DNA of 64,000 bases, taken from positions 30,218 to 94,217 of the forward strand of contig CAZKAB010000003.1 of NCBI GenBank assembly GCA_964550615.1, given 5' to 3'. A model generated the notes under the pieces. The model had not been told where the DNA came from. It was given only the letters and a program-made list of their open reading frames with translations, and did no database searches. The translations under genes were made by a program, and so were the position numbers. The stretch comes from M55B144 sp964550615 (GTDB lineage Bacteria; Bipolaricaulota; Bipolaricaulia; UBA7950; UBA9294). Positions 8,639 to 17,457 of the stretch are shown here, piece by piece (the stretch's first letter is position 1; the number at the start of each line of letters is the position of its first letter).

Positions 8639-10239
8639 CAGAGTACCGCCCCTTTGACCCGAATGCGGATCTTCTCTCTCTTGCCTGGCATGTAGGTGAA
8701 CGGGATCTCTTCCACATCTATCACCGACACTGTGTCTCGGATCGCCCCGGCGGCGACGGCGTTGTCCGTCGCGTGTTCCGTGACATTTGCGATCGCTTCA
8801 TCGCGATCATCGATATCGAGATCGACTACTCCTTCCGCATAGGCGCCTATCTCGGCAATTGTTGTACCCACGGCGCCGCCCACTTCGAAGTGATCCGGAC
8901 TGAGAACCTCGCTCACGCCGGCGATGCCGACCTTGGGGACCACCATCGCCCCGCCCCCGATGAAGATGGCGGGGACCGGCTCGGGCGTTGTCTTCATCTT
9001 GTCGATAACCTCTTCCAGCGTCTGTTTGATCTTCATCCACGCCTGTTCAACCAGCTGTTTGGGCAGTGCCGCGATCTTTTCCGGATGGGTGACGTAGTTG
9101 GTCTTGAAGACGTCGAGCTTCTGCTGTAGCTTGCCCAGCGCCACCGCGGTATCGTGCACGGTGAGCAGCGGGCCGCCGAACGACTTGCCCAGCCGAACCA
9201 GGTTGTAACCGACGCTCTCCGGACCGAGGCTGGTGACAACGTCGCCCTCATGCTTCACGATCGTTCCGCCTCCGAGCGCTATGGACAGTAGATCGGGGCA
9301 GCGGATGTTCGTCTTTACACCACCGATTGTGACGGTGATCGAAGATTCGCGGGGGAAACCATTGACGATATAGGCGACATCGGTCGATGTCCCGCCGATG
9401 TCTATCACCACCCCGTCCTCAATCCCGGACAGGTAGACCGATCCGCGCACGCTCGCCGCGGGCCCGGAAGCAACCGTGAAGATGGGATAGTCAATCGCGT
9501 AGTCGGCCGACATCACGCTTCCGTCGTTTTGCACAATGAACAACGGGGCTTCGATTCCGCGCTCGCGTACCGCGGCCCGTAGTGACTTGACCGCCCGTTG
9601 CATCACCGTGATTACCGAGGCATTGAGGATGGTCGAGTTCTCCCGCTCTAGTAGGGAGATGGTCGCTATACGATGCGACAATGTGATGTGAACATCGTCA
9701 CCCAGGATATCTCGCACGATCTCAGCCGCCTGCTCCTCGTGATCGTTGATGATCGGAGAGAAGACGCCGGTGATCGCCACTGAATCAATCTTACCTTTCA
9801 TCTCGCGGCACGCATCGGCGATCGCTTGCTTATCGAGCGGAACGATGTCCCGTCCGTCATACTCCGATCCGCCACGGATGATGTGCACAAGCTCGCTCCC
9901 GCCGATCGCCTGTTTGAGATCTTCAGGCCAGCCGGTTAGCGGAGGAATGGCCGTGGTCGCTGGAGCGCCGAGGCGGAAGATGCCGACCTGGTTGAGGTTT
10001 CGCCTTTCGATGAGGGCGTTGGTCGTGTGCGTGGTCCCAAGCGACACCATCGCCACATCGGCCGGATTCGCCTCCGACCTTGAGAGCACTTCGTCCAACG
10101 CCTCGACGATCCCTCCGGTTACGTCCTGCGTCGTGAGCGATTTCGCCTTGGCCAGCACTGTGCGACCTTGCATGAGCACTCCGTCGGTGAAGGTGCCGCC
10201 GACGTCGAAGCCAACGCGTAACTGTCCGGTCTCTTTCAT
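8638..10239 (-). CDS. Short hydantoinase/oxoprolinase A family protein
   Basis: A 533-residue HyuA-type protein of the ASKHA (actin/hsp70) superfamily. The N-terminal phosphate loop GFDVGGTFTDGVL and a second VVIDIGGTSTDVAYI block are clear, as is SGPAASVRGSVYLSG between them. It lacks the roughly 150-residue C-terminal extension of the full-length HyuA at 19184-21250, so the two are distinct subtypes; short forms are often found next to DUF917 genes. ATG at 10239 forms an ATGA overlap with the racemase stop and follows GGGGGGAGAACGG. The family couples ATP hydrolysis to opening of cyclic imides or 5-oxoproline. The substrate here is unknown. Confidence 0.85.
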   Translation of the reverse strand: MKETGQLRVGFDVGGTFTDGVLMQGRTVLAKAKSLTTQDVTGGIVEALDEVLSRSEANPADVAMVSLGTTHTTNALIERRNLNQVGIFRLGAPATTAIPPLTGWPEDLKQAIGGSELVHIIRGGSEYDGRDIVPLDKQAIADACREMKGKIDSVAITGVFSPIINDHEEQAAEIVRDILGDDVHITLSHRIATISLLERENSTILNASVITVMQRAVKSLRAAVRERGIEAPLFIVQNDGSVMSADYAIDYPIFTVASGPAASVRGSVYLSGIEDGVVIDIGGTSTDVAYIVNGFPRESSITVTIGGVKTNIRCPDLLSIALGGGTIVKHEGDVVTSLGPESVGYNLVRLGKSFGGPLLTVHDTAVALGKLQQKLDVFKTNYVTHPEKIAALPKQLVEQAWMKIKQTLEEVIDKMKTTPEPVPAIFIGGGAMVVPKVGIAGVSEVLSPDHFEVGGAVGTTIAEIGAYAEGVVDLDIDDRDEAIANVTEHATDNAVAAGAIRDTVSVIDVEEIPFTYMPGKREKIRIRVKGAVL

Positions 10240-11015
10240 CCGTTCTCCCCCCAAAGCCCCGTAATCCCGTATTGCTCCTCCAATCCCCACTGGTTGATTT
10301 CCTCACGTGGTGGAGATTGGTAGCCATATATCTTGCTGTGTGTCCAGTCAAACCGCTTTCGGAGCTCGATGAGAAACTCCGCGTACTTGAACGGCGCGAG
10401 CACCGCGTCGAGGACCGGTACGCCCAACTCTTCCTGCAGCTCCTTGTAGAAGCCAAACTCGATCGTGCATCCGAGGACAATGACCTCCGCCCCGTCGACT
10501 TCCACCGCCTCCCGTGCTGCCGCTCGCATCATTTGGGCCGTCTTTGCCGGATCCTTCTGAAAGTCGTATACGCCCATGTCGAGCGATTTGAACGACGCAA
10601 GTTGATCCGAGAAACCGTACTTGACGACGTTCTCGTGCATCTTCGGAATCCACTTCTTTCTCCCGACAAGGATGGAGAATGTGTGTCCCAGCGTGGTAGC
10701 TATATGCATCGCCGCCTCGGCGGGGGCTGTTACAATCATGTTCTCTGTTATCTCGCGCGCCTCCCCCAGGCCGGGATCGTAGAAACAGCCGATCACAGCG
10801 GCGTCGTAGCCGTCCAACTCCGCTTGGCGGACAACGTGCAGGGTATCGGCGAGGATGAGTGCCTCGTAATAGTGGTATTCGAGGTGCATCGGTCCGCGCT
10901 TCAGTGAAATCACGTCGATTACGGTCTCCGGCCGCTTCGATGTCTCGAGGAATTCCTTGATCGGTTGATCGAACAAGTCCGTTCCTACCGGGTCGATCCA
11001 CAGTATCTTGCTCAT
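10236..11015 (-). CDS. Asp/Glu/hydantoin racemase family protein
   Basis: A 259-residue protein of the two-cysteine Asp/Glu/hydantoin racemase superfamily. The two candidate catalytic cysteines are seen in AAVIGCFYDPGLGEAR (first half) and EVIVLGCTIEFGF (second half), each in the usual hydrophobic-GC context. It starts with a good AAAGGAG site and its stop overlaps the next gene. In a hydantoinase operon this enzyme probably racemises a hydantoin or a ring-opened amino acid so that a stereospecific downstream enzyme can act on it. Maleate isomerase-like chemistry is an alternative. Confidence 0.8.
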   Translation of the reverse strand: MSKILWIDPVGTDLFDQPIKEFLETSKRPETVIDVISLKRGPMHLEYHYYEALILADTLHVVRQAELDGYDAAVIGCFYDPGLGEAREITENMIVTAPAEAAMHIATTLGHTFSILVGRKKWIPKMHENVVKYGFSDQLASFKSLDMGVYDFQKDPAKTAQMMRAAAREAVEVDGAEVIVLGCTIEFGFYKELQEELGVPVLDAVLAPFKYAEFLIELRKRFDWTHSKIYGYQSPPREEINQWGLEEQYGITGLWGENG

Positions 11016-11019
11016 GAGG

Positions 11020-12003
11020 TCACTCCTTTCCTTGTTTGTCTTCTGAGTCGGAATAGAGGTGGCAGCGGACGAAATGCCCCGGCTCCACCTCCAGCATCTC
11101 CGGGATGTCTTGCGAACAGCATCCGTTTATCTCGACGCAGCGGGTGTGAAAACCGCATCCTGGTGGGACATTCACCGGACTTGGGATTTCCCCCTCGGAT
11201 CTGATCTTCGCCGGTTTCAAAGCCTCTTCTTCCGGCGACACGACAGGGATCGATGAGAGGAGCATCTTCGTGTACGGGTGAAGCGGTCTCTGGAAGAACT
11301 CAATTGTCGGCGCCACCTCGCAGATCTTTCCCAGATACATGATTGCCACACGCGTCGCTACGTTTCGCATTAGGCTCAGATCGTGTGTGATAAACAGGTA
11401 CGATAGATTCATCTCCTTCTGGAATTTCAGGAGCATGTTGATGATCTTCGCTTGAATGGAGACGTCGAGAGCAGACGTCGGTTCGTCGAGGATGATCAGC
11501 TTGGGGCTGGTGGCAAGCGCGCGCGCAATCGCCACCATTTGTCTTTCCCCCCCTCCCAGCGAGTGCGGGGATTTGTACATGAAGTCGTGAGGAAGCTCGA
11601 CGCGATCGAGCAGGTCCGCCACCCGCTGTTTTCGATCGTGTGCGTCACCTAGTCGATGCACCTTGAGCGGAAGTTCCAGGATCTGCTGAATGGTGCGCCT
11701 TGAGTTGAGCGAGGTTCCTGGATCTTGAAACACGATCTGAATAGCCTTCTTCAACGCCTTGGGGCGCTTGAAGACTGACGCCGAGATATCGTTTCCTTCG
11801 AAGACGATCTTGCCGGAGGTAGGAGCGTGAAGGCCGACCACGGTGTAGGCGACCGTGCTCTTCCCCGAGCCGGACTCTCCCACCAGACCCAATGTCTCCC
11901 CCTCCAACACAGAGAATGACACATTGTCTACGGCCCGTACCGTGCCGCGCGAAGTAGCGAAGAACTTCTGCAGCTTGTCGACCGTGAGAATCTCTCTACT
12001 CAT
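11020..12003 (-). CDS. Peptide/nickel-type ABC transporter ATP-binding protein (OppF/DppF-like)
   Basis: A 327-residue ATPase of the oligopeptide importer family. It contains Walker A GESGSGKST, signature LGGGERQMVAIARAL (first S replaced in the ABC signature context HSLGGGERQ), Walker B LIILDEPTSALD and the switch His in FITHDL. The C-terminal RPLHPYTKMLLSSIP stretch and a Cys-rich tail (CGFHTRC, CCSQD) mark the oligopeptide/dipeptide branch, in which the tail may hold a 4Fe-4S cluster. ATG at 12003 overlaps the OppD-like stop by 8 bases. It is the second ATPase of the importer encoded between 11020 and 16579. Confidence 0.9.
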   Translation of the reverse strand: MSREILTVDKLQKFFATSRGTVRAVDNVSFSVLEGETLGLVGESGSGKSTVAYTVVGLHAPTSGKIVFEGNDISASVFKRPKALKKAIQIVFQDPGTSLNSRRTIQQILELPLKVHRLGDAHDRKQRVADLLDRVELPHDFMYKSPHSLGGGERQMVAIARALATSPKLIILDEPTSALDVSIQAKIINMLLKFQKEMNLSYLFITHDLSLMRNVATRVAIMYLGKICEVAPTIEFFQRPLHPYTKMLLSSIPVVSPEEEALKPAKIRSEGEIPSPVNVPPGCGFHTRCVEINGCCSQDIPEMLEVEPGHFVRCHLYSDSEDKQGKE

Positions 12004-12982
12004 CGGCCCCACCCCCGTATAGGTAACAGTCGACATCGTGGTCATCGGATACGTGTGTCGTCCGAGGACGGGCATCGCTGCATTGTTTCATCGCCTGAGG
12101 ACAACGCGTGTGAAATCGGCAGCCGGATGGAGGAGAGAGGTAATCCGGAATCCTCCCGGGAATCCCCTCGGCGATTCCTCCGCCGGTGAGCTTGGGGAGA
12201 GCGCTCATCAGCCCGAGGGTGTACGGGTGAAGCGGATTGGCGAACAGTGCGTCATTCCGCGCCCCTTCCACGATATTTCCGGCGTACATCACGTAAACCC
12301 AATCGGTCATTTCGCGAACCACTCCCAGACTGTGTGTGATAAAAATCACAGATGTGCCGTGCTGATCGACAAGCCCGTTCAATAGACGAAGGACCTGATC
12401 CTGGATGGTCACATCCAGCGAAGTCGTCGGTTCATCGGCAATGAGGAGTTCGGGCTCAGTGGCAAGCGCCATTGCGATACAGACACGCTGACGCATTCCG
12501 CCTGACAGTTGCACCGGATAATTGGTGAATATTCGCTCCGCGTCGGGGAGCTGAACCTCGCGGAGCGCGGCAATCGCGCGCTTGCGTATCTGTTTCTTGG
12601 ACGGGGATCCTCGCGATCCGTACTTGATTACCGATGTCAGTTGATCCCCAACGGTGAACACGGGATTTAGCGCGGCGGTGGGATCCTGGAAGATCATGGA
12701 TATGCCACTCCCGCGTACACGCTGTATCCCTTGCGGACCCATCTTCAGTATGTCGCGGCCGCGAAACAGAATCTTTCCTTCCGTTATCCGCCCCGGAGGA
12801 GACGGCAGGATTCTGAGGACACATTTCATAGTTGTCGTCTTTCCGCACCCGGCCTCTCCGACCAGGCCGACCCTCTCACCGGTGCGCACACTTATTCCGA
12901 CACCGTTCAGCACTAATAGATGCCCTTCATATACCTTGAACTCCGCGTGCAGGTTCTCTATCTTCAGCAGCGTTTCCGCCAT
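11996..12982 (-). CDS. Peptide/nickel-type ABC transporter ATP-binding protein (OppD/DppD-like)
   Basis: A 328-residue ATPase with Walker A GEAGCGKTTT, signature LSGGMRQRVCIAMAL, Walker B LLIADEPTTSLD and FITHSLG switch. The oligopeptide-specific NPLHPYTLGLMSALPKL segment and CRFHTRCPQAMKQC tail are present. ATG at 12982 has GAGGAG upstream and begins one base after the permease stop. It pairs with the ATPase encoded just downstream to energise the importer. Confidence 0.9.
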   Translation of the reverse strand: MAETLLKIENLHAEFKVYEGHLLVLNGVGISVRTGERVGLVGEAGCGKTTTMKCVLRILPSPPGRITEGKILFRGRDILKMGPQGIQRVRGSGISMIFQDPTAALNPVFTVGDQLTSVIKYGSRGSPSKKQIRKRAIAALREVQLPDAERIFTNYPVQLSGGMRQRVCIAMALATEPELLIADEPTTSLDVTIQDQVLRLLNGLVDQHGTSVIFITHSLGVVREMTDWVYVMYAGNIVEGARNDALFANPLHPYTLGLMSALPKLTGGGIAEGIPGRIPDYLSPPSGCRFHTRCPQAMKQCSDARPRTTHVSDDHDVDCYLYGGGADE

Positions 12983-12983
12983 C

Positions 12984-13862
12984 TCAGATCTCCTCGAGAG
13001 CGAATAGGTCACGGAAACCGTCGCCGATCAGGTTGAACCCGAGGACGGTAATCATGATTGCCACCGCTGGGAAGATGGCGATCCACCACTGATCGGGCAA
13101 GTACTTCGCCCCGTCCGCCACCATCGTTCCCAGATCCGGCGTGGGCGGCTGCGCGCCGAGACCGACAAAGCTAAGGGCCGATCCAATCAGGATCACCCAC
13201 CCCATGTCAAGACTCATCTTGGTGAATATGCTGGACACGCAATTGGGAAGGATCTCGCGGAACAGGATGTGCGAGCGACTTGCGCCGGTGACCTCGGCCG
13301 CTTGCACAAAGAATTCATTCCGGAGCGAGGAAGAGAGCCCATAGACCAGACGCGTATACCACGGCCACCACATCAAGGACACGGCCATCATCGCGTTGAA
13401 TACGCTCGGCGTAAGCACGGAACAGATAGCGAGCGCCAGGATCAGGGGCGGGACCGCGAGGAAGACATCGGTGACCCGCATGATCACCGTATCGATCCAC
13501 GTCCCACGGTAGTATCCCGCAACCAGCCCCAAGACGACGCCGGGCACCACTACCAGCGATAGAACCACAATCCCCATCATCAGTGAATAACGGAAACCGA
13601 AGAAGATGCGCGACAGTATGTCGCGGCCGAAGACATCGGTCCCGCACAGGTGTTTGAGACTCGGTGGCTGGCTCGCGTCGGCGAAGTTCACGAATCGTCC
13701 GGCATTCGAAGGATACGGAGAGACAAAAGGAGCAAATACGGCGATGAAGGATACGGCCAGCACGAAGCACAGACCCACTACCGACACGGGATTCTTGGAG
13801 AACTTATACCAGTTCTTTCTCAACGCCTCCAAACGACGTTTCAAGAGAGGATTCCTTATCAT
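12984..13862 (-). CDS. Peptide-type ABC transporter permease (OppC/DppC-like)
   Basis: A 292-residue inner-membrane permease. A hydrophobic N-terminal helix (VVGLCFVLAVSFIAVF) is followed by an extracytoplasmic loop with CGTDVFGRDILSRI, which is diagnostic of OppC/DppC proteins. The EAA coupling loop is seen as AAEVTGASRSHILFREILPN. Start at ATG 13862, two bases after the preceding stop. It forms the translocation pore together with the OppB-like permease upstream. Confidence 0.9.
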   Translation of the reverse strand: MIRNPLLKRRLEALRKNWYKFSKNPVSVVGLCFVLAVSFIAVFAPFVSPYPSNAGRFVNFADASQPPSLKHLCGTDVFGRDILSRIFFGFRYSLMMGIVVLSLVVVPGVVLGLVAGYYRGTWIDTVIMRVTDVFLAVPPLILALAICSVLTPSVFNAMMAVSLMWWPWYTRLVYGLSSSLRNEFFVQAAEVTGASRSHILFREILPNCVSSIFTKMSLDMGWVILIGSALSFVGLGAQPPTPDLGTMVADGAKYLPDQWWIAIFPAVAIMITVLGFNLIGDGFRDLFALEEI

Positions 13863-13864
13863 GT

Positions 13865-14893
13865 CTATTTTCCCCTTTCCGCGCCCAACCGGATACGCGG
13901 ATCGAGCCACGCCACCAGCAAGTCGACCAGGATATTTACGATGATGAATACCACTCCCAGTATCATGACTACCGCCGATACAGCGTTCAGATCCTTGTTT
14001 AGCATGGCATTAATCCCATAGCGCGAGAATCCTGGCCAGTTGAAGATCAACTCGACCAGAAATGCGTTTCCAAGGAGGGACGCGAAATCGAGGCCGAGGA
14101 TTGAAACCGTGGGAATGAGCGACGGCTTCAGTAGGTACTTGAGCATCACCATGCGTTCCGGAACGCCGAATCCCTTTGCCGACGCAATGTAGTCCTTGCC
14201 CAGGTTGTCACTGATTGTGGAACGGGTGATTCGCGCCTCTTGTGCCATTCCGCCCAACGCCAGACTGATCGCGGGCAGAAGCATGTGCTTGATCGCATCA
14301 CCTAGGGCAGCGAAATTTCCGCTCAATATTGAGTCCACCGAAACCATCCCGGTTATCACCGGAGGGCGATGGATCCAAGGGCTTAGCCGCCCCACCGTTG
14401 GCAGCAAGTTTAGTACATAGCCGAATAACAGCAGAAACAGGATCGCAAACACAAACGAGGGAGTGACCACCCCGATGTATGAAAAGATGCGGACGCTGTT
14501 ATCGACCCATGTATTGCTGTACCGGCCGGATATCGCACCGAGCAGGACACCGAAGACGGCCATGATCAACCCGGCAAAGATCGCCAACTCCATGGTCGCC
14601 GGAAGGAACTCCTTTACGTCTTCGATGACCGGACGACGCGTGAACAACGACTGTCCGAGATCACCATGCAACGCCCCCGAAAGCCAGTAGTAGTACTGGA
14701 CATAAAGTGGGTCGTTTAGATGCATCTGCGTGCGCATGTTCTCCACCGCCCACTGCGGTGCGCGTGAGCCGAGGGCCATGCGTACCGGGTCTCCCGGTAG
14801 TACGCGGGAGATCGTGAAGATGAGTAAGGACAAGCCGAACAAGACGAATATGGAGAGCGCAAGCCGCTTGCCCAGGAACTTCAGTATGCTCAT
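13865..14893 (-). CDS. Peptide-type ABC transporter permease (OppB/DppB-like)
   Basis: A 342-residue permease beginning MSILKFLGKRLALSIFVLFG, as in OppB/DppB. The PGDPVRMALG motif after the first membrane helix is typical of the family, and the coupling loop reads ASAKGFGVPERMVMLKYLLK. About six membrane segments can be traced. Between this gene and the binding-protein gene upstream lies a 105-base gap with a nested hairpin element (14930-14988), which may set the ratio of binding protein to permease. Confidence 0.9.
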   Translation of the reverse strand: MSILKFLGKRLALSIFVLFGLSLLIFTISRVLPGDPVRMALGSRAPQWAVENMRTQMHLNDPLYVQYYYWLSGALHGDLGQSLFTRRPVIEDVKEFLPATMELAIFAGLIMAVFGVLLGAISGRYSNTWVDNSVRIFSYIGVVTPSFVFAILFLLLFGYVLNLLPTVGRLSPWIHRPPVITGMVSVDSILSGNFAALGDAIKHMLLPAISLALGGMAQEARITRSTISDNLGKDYIASAKGFGVPERMVMLKYLLKPSLIPTVSILGLDFASLLGNAFLVELIFNWPGFSRYGINAMLNKDLNAVSAVVMILGVVFIIVNILVDLLVAWLDPRIRLGAERGK

Positions 14894-14929
14894 CGATTGC
14901 CGTCCTTTGCCGTCACGTCTCAAGGAGGG

Positions 14930-14988
14930 GGTGGGGAAGGGCGGACTTCCCCACCCGTCGGCGCTAGCCCCATTAAGGTGGGGAAGTC
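14930..14988. repeat. Nested inverted repeats: two mutually exclusive hairpins
   Basis: In the gap between the binding-protein and permease genes the 9-mer GGTGGGGAA (14930-14938) pairs perfectly with TTCCCCACC (14947-14955). The overlapping 12-mer GACTTCCCCACC (14944-14955) pairs perfectly with GGTGGGGAAGTC (14977-14988). Both stems share the central strand, so only one can form at a time. No U-rich tail follows on the minus transcript, so this is more like an mRNA-stabilising or REP-like element than a simple terminator. Confidence 0.7.
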
Positions 14989-14998
14989 GCCTATTACT

Positions 14999-16579
14999 CT
15001 AGTCGTTCACCTTGATGAATCTGGCGGCCAAGTTGTAGCCCATGACCGGATTCACCACGCCTTTGGCCACAGGCCAATCTACATAGCTTGCCTGATATGC
15101 GTGCTTCTCCACCTGTTCGAATACGAAGATTGTGGGGCAGAGATCGCTGATGTAGTTCTGGATCTCCGCATACTTGGCGAAGCGCGCCGCTCGATCGACC
15201 GTGCTGATCGAGTCTTCGATCATGGCATCAAGCGTGCTGTCGAGGAGCCATTCGTTCTGCTCCCATGTGGGCGCAGAATTTGAGTGATAGCGCGATTCGA
15301 GAAGCGAACCGGCCTCCGGATAGTGGGATGAATCGAAGACGGAGACGATGTTCGGGCTGGTGTCTTCCTGTCCCATCTCCTCAACTACCGACATCCACGG
15401 CACTTTGACTACCTGCACGTCGATCCCGATGTCGGCCATGTTGGACATGAAGGAAAGCGCTACCTTCTCTTCGTCGGGGACTTCCGCGATCCAGTGGAAG
15501 ACTACCGGGTACTTGTCCAGCTCATCCGCATACTTGGACAGCGCCAGTTCCTCGCGCGCCTTGGCCAAGTCGCGATGGAACTGGAAGACGTTCGGATCGG
15601 CGCCGGGAAGGTTCTGTGGAACGGGCCCACGTGCCTGGAATGCGCCCGGGAAAATGTGGTTGACAACCGTGGCATAGTCGGTCGCCCATGCCATCGCCAA
15701 CCGGAAATGAATGTCGTCGGTGGGCGGAGTGCGGGTGTTGATCATCAGATAGAACTCAGTTCCAGGCGAGAAGGCTGCAACATCTACTCCGTCGAGCGCA
15801 TCCAGCGCCGACAGCGCCTCTTGGGACTGCCACTGGTCCGAAATCTCAAGTTCTTTTCTGGCCATCATCGTACGTACCGTCGCCGCCTCGGTTGTACCGA
15901 TGAACCGAACTTCGTTAGGTGTGGCATCATCAAGCGCGATCCAGTAATTCGAATTCTTGGACATCACCAGCTCTTCTTCGAGCCGGAACTCTTCCACCAT
16001 GTACGGACCGCTGCCCGCGTCGTTGGTGAGCAGGAAGTTCTTCCCATAGTCGCCTTCGTCTCCGTACGGGCCGGGAGTGACAACGTTCGCTTCGACCAGA
16101 GCCGAATTCAGGATGTACAGGCGATAAAGGGTCGAAATGAACGGGCCAAACGGTTGGGAGAGTTGGAATTGTACTGTATCGTCGTCGATCACGGTTGTGC
16201 TCTCCACACGTCCCAAGAACAGGAACGCATAGCCCTCTCCAATCGTCGTCAGGCGGTCCATGGAGTACTTGACGTCTTCAGCTGTGAGCGGGGTGCCATC
16301 GTGGAATGTGACGTCGTCACGCAGATGGAATGTCCAGGTGAGTGTATCATCCGACACCTCCCACGATGTGGCGACATGCGGGAGAGGATCACCTTTGGAA
16401 TCGGGATAGACGAGGGTGTCGTACAGATTTACGAAGGATGACGAACTGGAGAAGTCCGATCCTACCGCCGGGTCTATGTACGTCGGCCAGGCAAAGGTCA
16501 CCCGTAGCGGGCCTCCCGCCATGGCGATCATGCTAAGCGACATTAAAGCCAAACAAACAACAAACACGACTCGCTTCAT
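14999..16579 (-). CDS. ABC transporter substrate-binding protein, family 5 (peptide/nickel type)
   Basis: A 526-residue secreted binding protein of the DppA/OppA family. It starts with a classical signal peptide (KRVVFVVCLALMSLSMIAMAGG) with an Ala-X-Ala-like cleavage site and no lipobox cysteine, so it is probably periplasmic or released rather than a lipoprotein. Family hallmarks include LVYPDSKGDPLPHVATSWEVS and WTFHLRDDVTFHDGTPLTAEDVKYS. The ribosome site AAAGGAGGTAAC is near ideal, consistent with high expression. Genes for two permeases and two ATPases follow. The ligand cannot be read from sequence; operon context suggests a peptide, hydantoin or hydroxyproline-containing compound. Confidence 0.9.
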   Translation of the reverse strand: MKRVVFVVCLALMSLSMIAMAGGPLRVTFAWPTYIDPAVGSDFSSSSSFVNLYDTLVYPDSKGDPLPHVATSWEVSDDTLTWTFHLRDDVTFHDGTPLTAEDVKYSMDRLTTIGEGYAFLFLGRVESTTVIDDDTVQFQLSQPFGPFISTLYRLYILNSALVEANVVTPGPYGDEGDYGKNFLLTNDAGSGPYMVEEFRLEEELVMSKNSNYWIALDDATPNEVRFIGTTEAATVRTMMARKELEISDQWQSQEALSALDALDGVDVAAFSPGTEFYLMINTRTPPTDDIHFRLAMAWATDYATVVNHIFPGAFQARGPVPQNLPGADPNVFQFHRDLAKAREELALSKYADELDKYPVVFHWIAEVPDEEKVALSFMSNMADIGIDVQVVKVPWMSVVEEMGQEDTSPNIVSVFDSSHYPEAGSLLESRYHSNSAPTWEQNEWLLDSTLDAMIEDSISTVDRAARFAKYAEIQNYISDLCPTIFVFEQVEKHAYQASYVDWPVAKGVVNPVMGYNLAARFIKVND

Positions 16580-16606
16580 TTTGTTACCTCCTTTCGCGAA
16601 AAGCAG

Positions 16607-16942
16607 CTATTCCACCTTTGTCTCTGGTTTCGTTGTCGCTGCATCACCTCCTGTCTTGGCATCGGCATGATCTACCAGTGCTCCAACAATCGCGTCCAGA
16701 AACGCGGTGAATTCATCCTGGTCGGTCATAACGCAGTATTTGCCGCTGTCGATCTTGTTCCTCATCAATCTAAGTCGATCGCTTGCTATGCCTTCCTCTT
16801 CCAAGATCGCAATCAAGCGACTGGCCGCATCCACGAGCCTGAACGGACCGTAAGTCGGGGTTTCATCGACCAGATTCCGTGCGCTCGTCACCATATAGCC
16901 GACAAGTGCGAATATCTCTTCTTCCAGTTGTCTCTTATCCAC
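16607..16942 (-). CDS. Small conserved-looking protein, unknown function (DUF6092-like)
   Basis: A 111-residue mostly helical protein. The central part (EEEIFALVGYMVTSARNLVD and YGPFRLVDAASRLI) resembles, from memory, the uncharacterised DUF6092 family; I could not check this. GTG at 16942 is preferred because GAGGAAGATC precedes it and it overlaps the nitroreductase end by 8 bases. The C-terminal 20 residues are Lys/Thr/Glu-rich and probably disordered. It lies between nitroreductase and binding-protein genes of the long operon; role unknown. Confidence 0.6.
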   Translation of the reverse strand: MDKRQLEEEIFALVGYMVTSARNLVDETPTYGPFRLVDAASRLIAILEEEGIASDRLRLMRNKIDSGKYCVMTDQDEFTAFLDAIVGALVDHADAKTGGDAATTKPETKVE

Positions 16943-17453
16943 GATCTTCCTCAAACACGAACACACCTTCTCTGCGACGGGCCGGCGGCGGCGGTATTGC
17001 TGACGGCCATCCCAGCGAGACGAGGAGGATCGGCTTTACACCCTCCTCCAGTTTAAGGAATCGGCCGACGCTTTGCCCATGGAAAGACGCGATCGTGCAG
17101 GTTCCCAATCCCTCTGCATGAGCGGCCAGCAAGAGGTTTTGCGTCGCCATGGCCGCATCGACCGGGGCAAGAAACGTTTCTCCCAACGATCCTCCCTTGG
17201 CGCGTGCTGCGGTGAGGTTCTGACATACGGCGATCACGACAGGCGGGTCGCCGAGGAGTCCCGGGCTCACAATCTTGATATTCCTGATCTGTCCCGGTTC
17301 AGTGACGACGACAAACTTCCAAGTCTGTGCATTCCCTCCGGAAGGCGCCCAAATTGCCGCCTCCAGTAGCCGCTCGACAAGCGCACGCTCAACGGGGCGG
17401 TCGAGAAAGTCCCGCACACTCCGCCGACCTGTTATCGCTTCCCGCAGTTCCAT
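16935..17453 (-). CDS. Nitroreductase family protein (FMN-dependent)
   Basis: A 172-residue small nitroreductase-fold protein. The N-terminal AITGRRSVRDFLDRPVE and WAPSGGNAQTWKFVVV stretches bind FMN phosphate in this family, and GLGTCTIASF is the usual dimer/FMN region. Lengths near 170 are typical for the short branch. Such proteins reduce enones, nitro groups or quinones with NAD(P)H; others dehalogenate or carry out flavin chemistry. It follows HyuB by 4 bases, so it is in the operon, where it could reduce an unsaturated ring intermediate; that is inference. Confidence 0.85.
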   Translation of the reverse strand: MELREAITGRRSVRDFLDRPVERALVERLLEAAIWAPSGGNAQTWKFVVVTEPGQIRNIKIVSPGLLGDPPVVIAVCQNLTAARAKGGSLGETFLAPVDAAMATQNLLLAAHAEGLGTCTIASFHGQSVGRFLKLEEGVKPILLVSLGWPSAIPPPPARRREGVFVFEEDRG

Positions 17454-17457
17454 GGTT

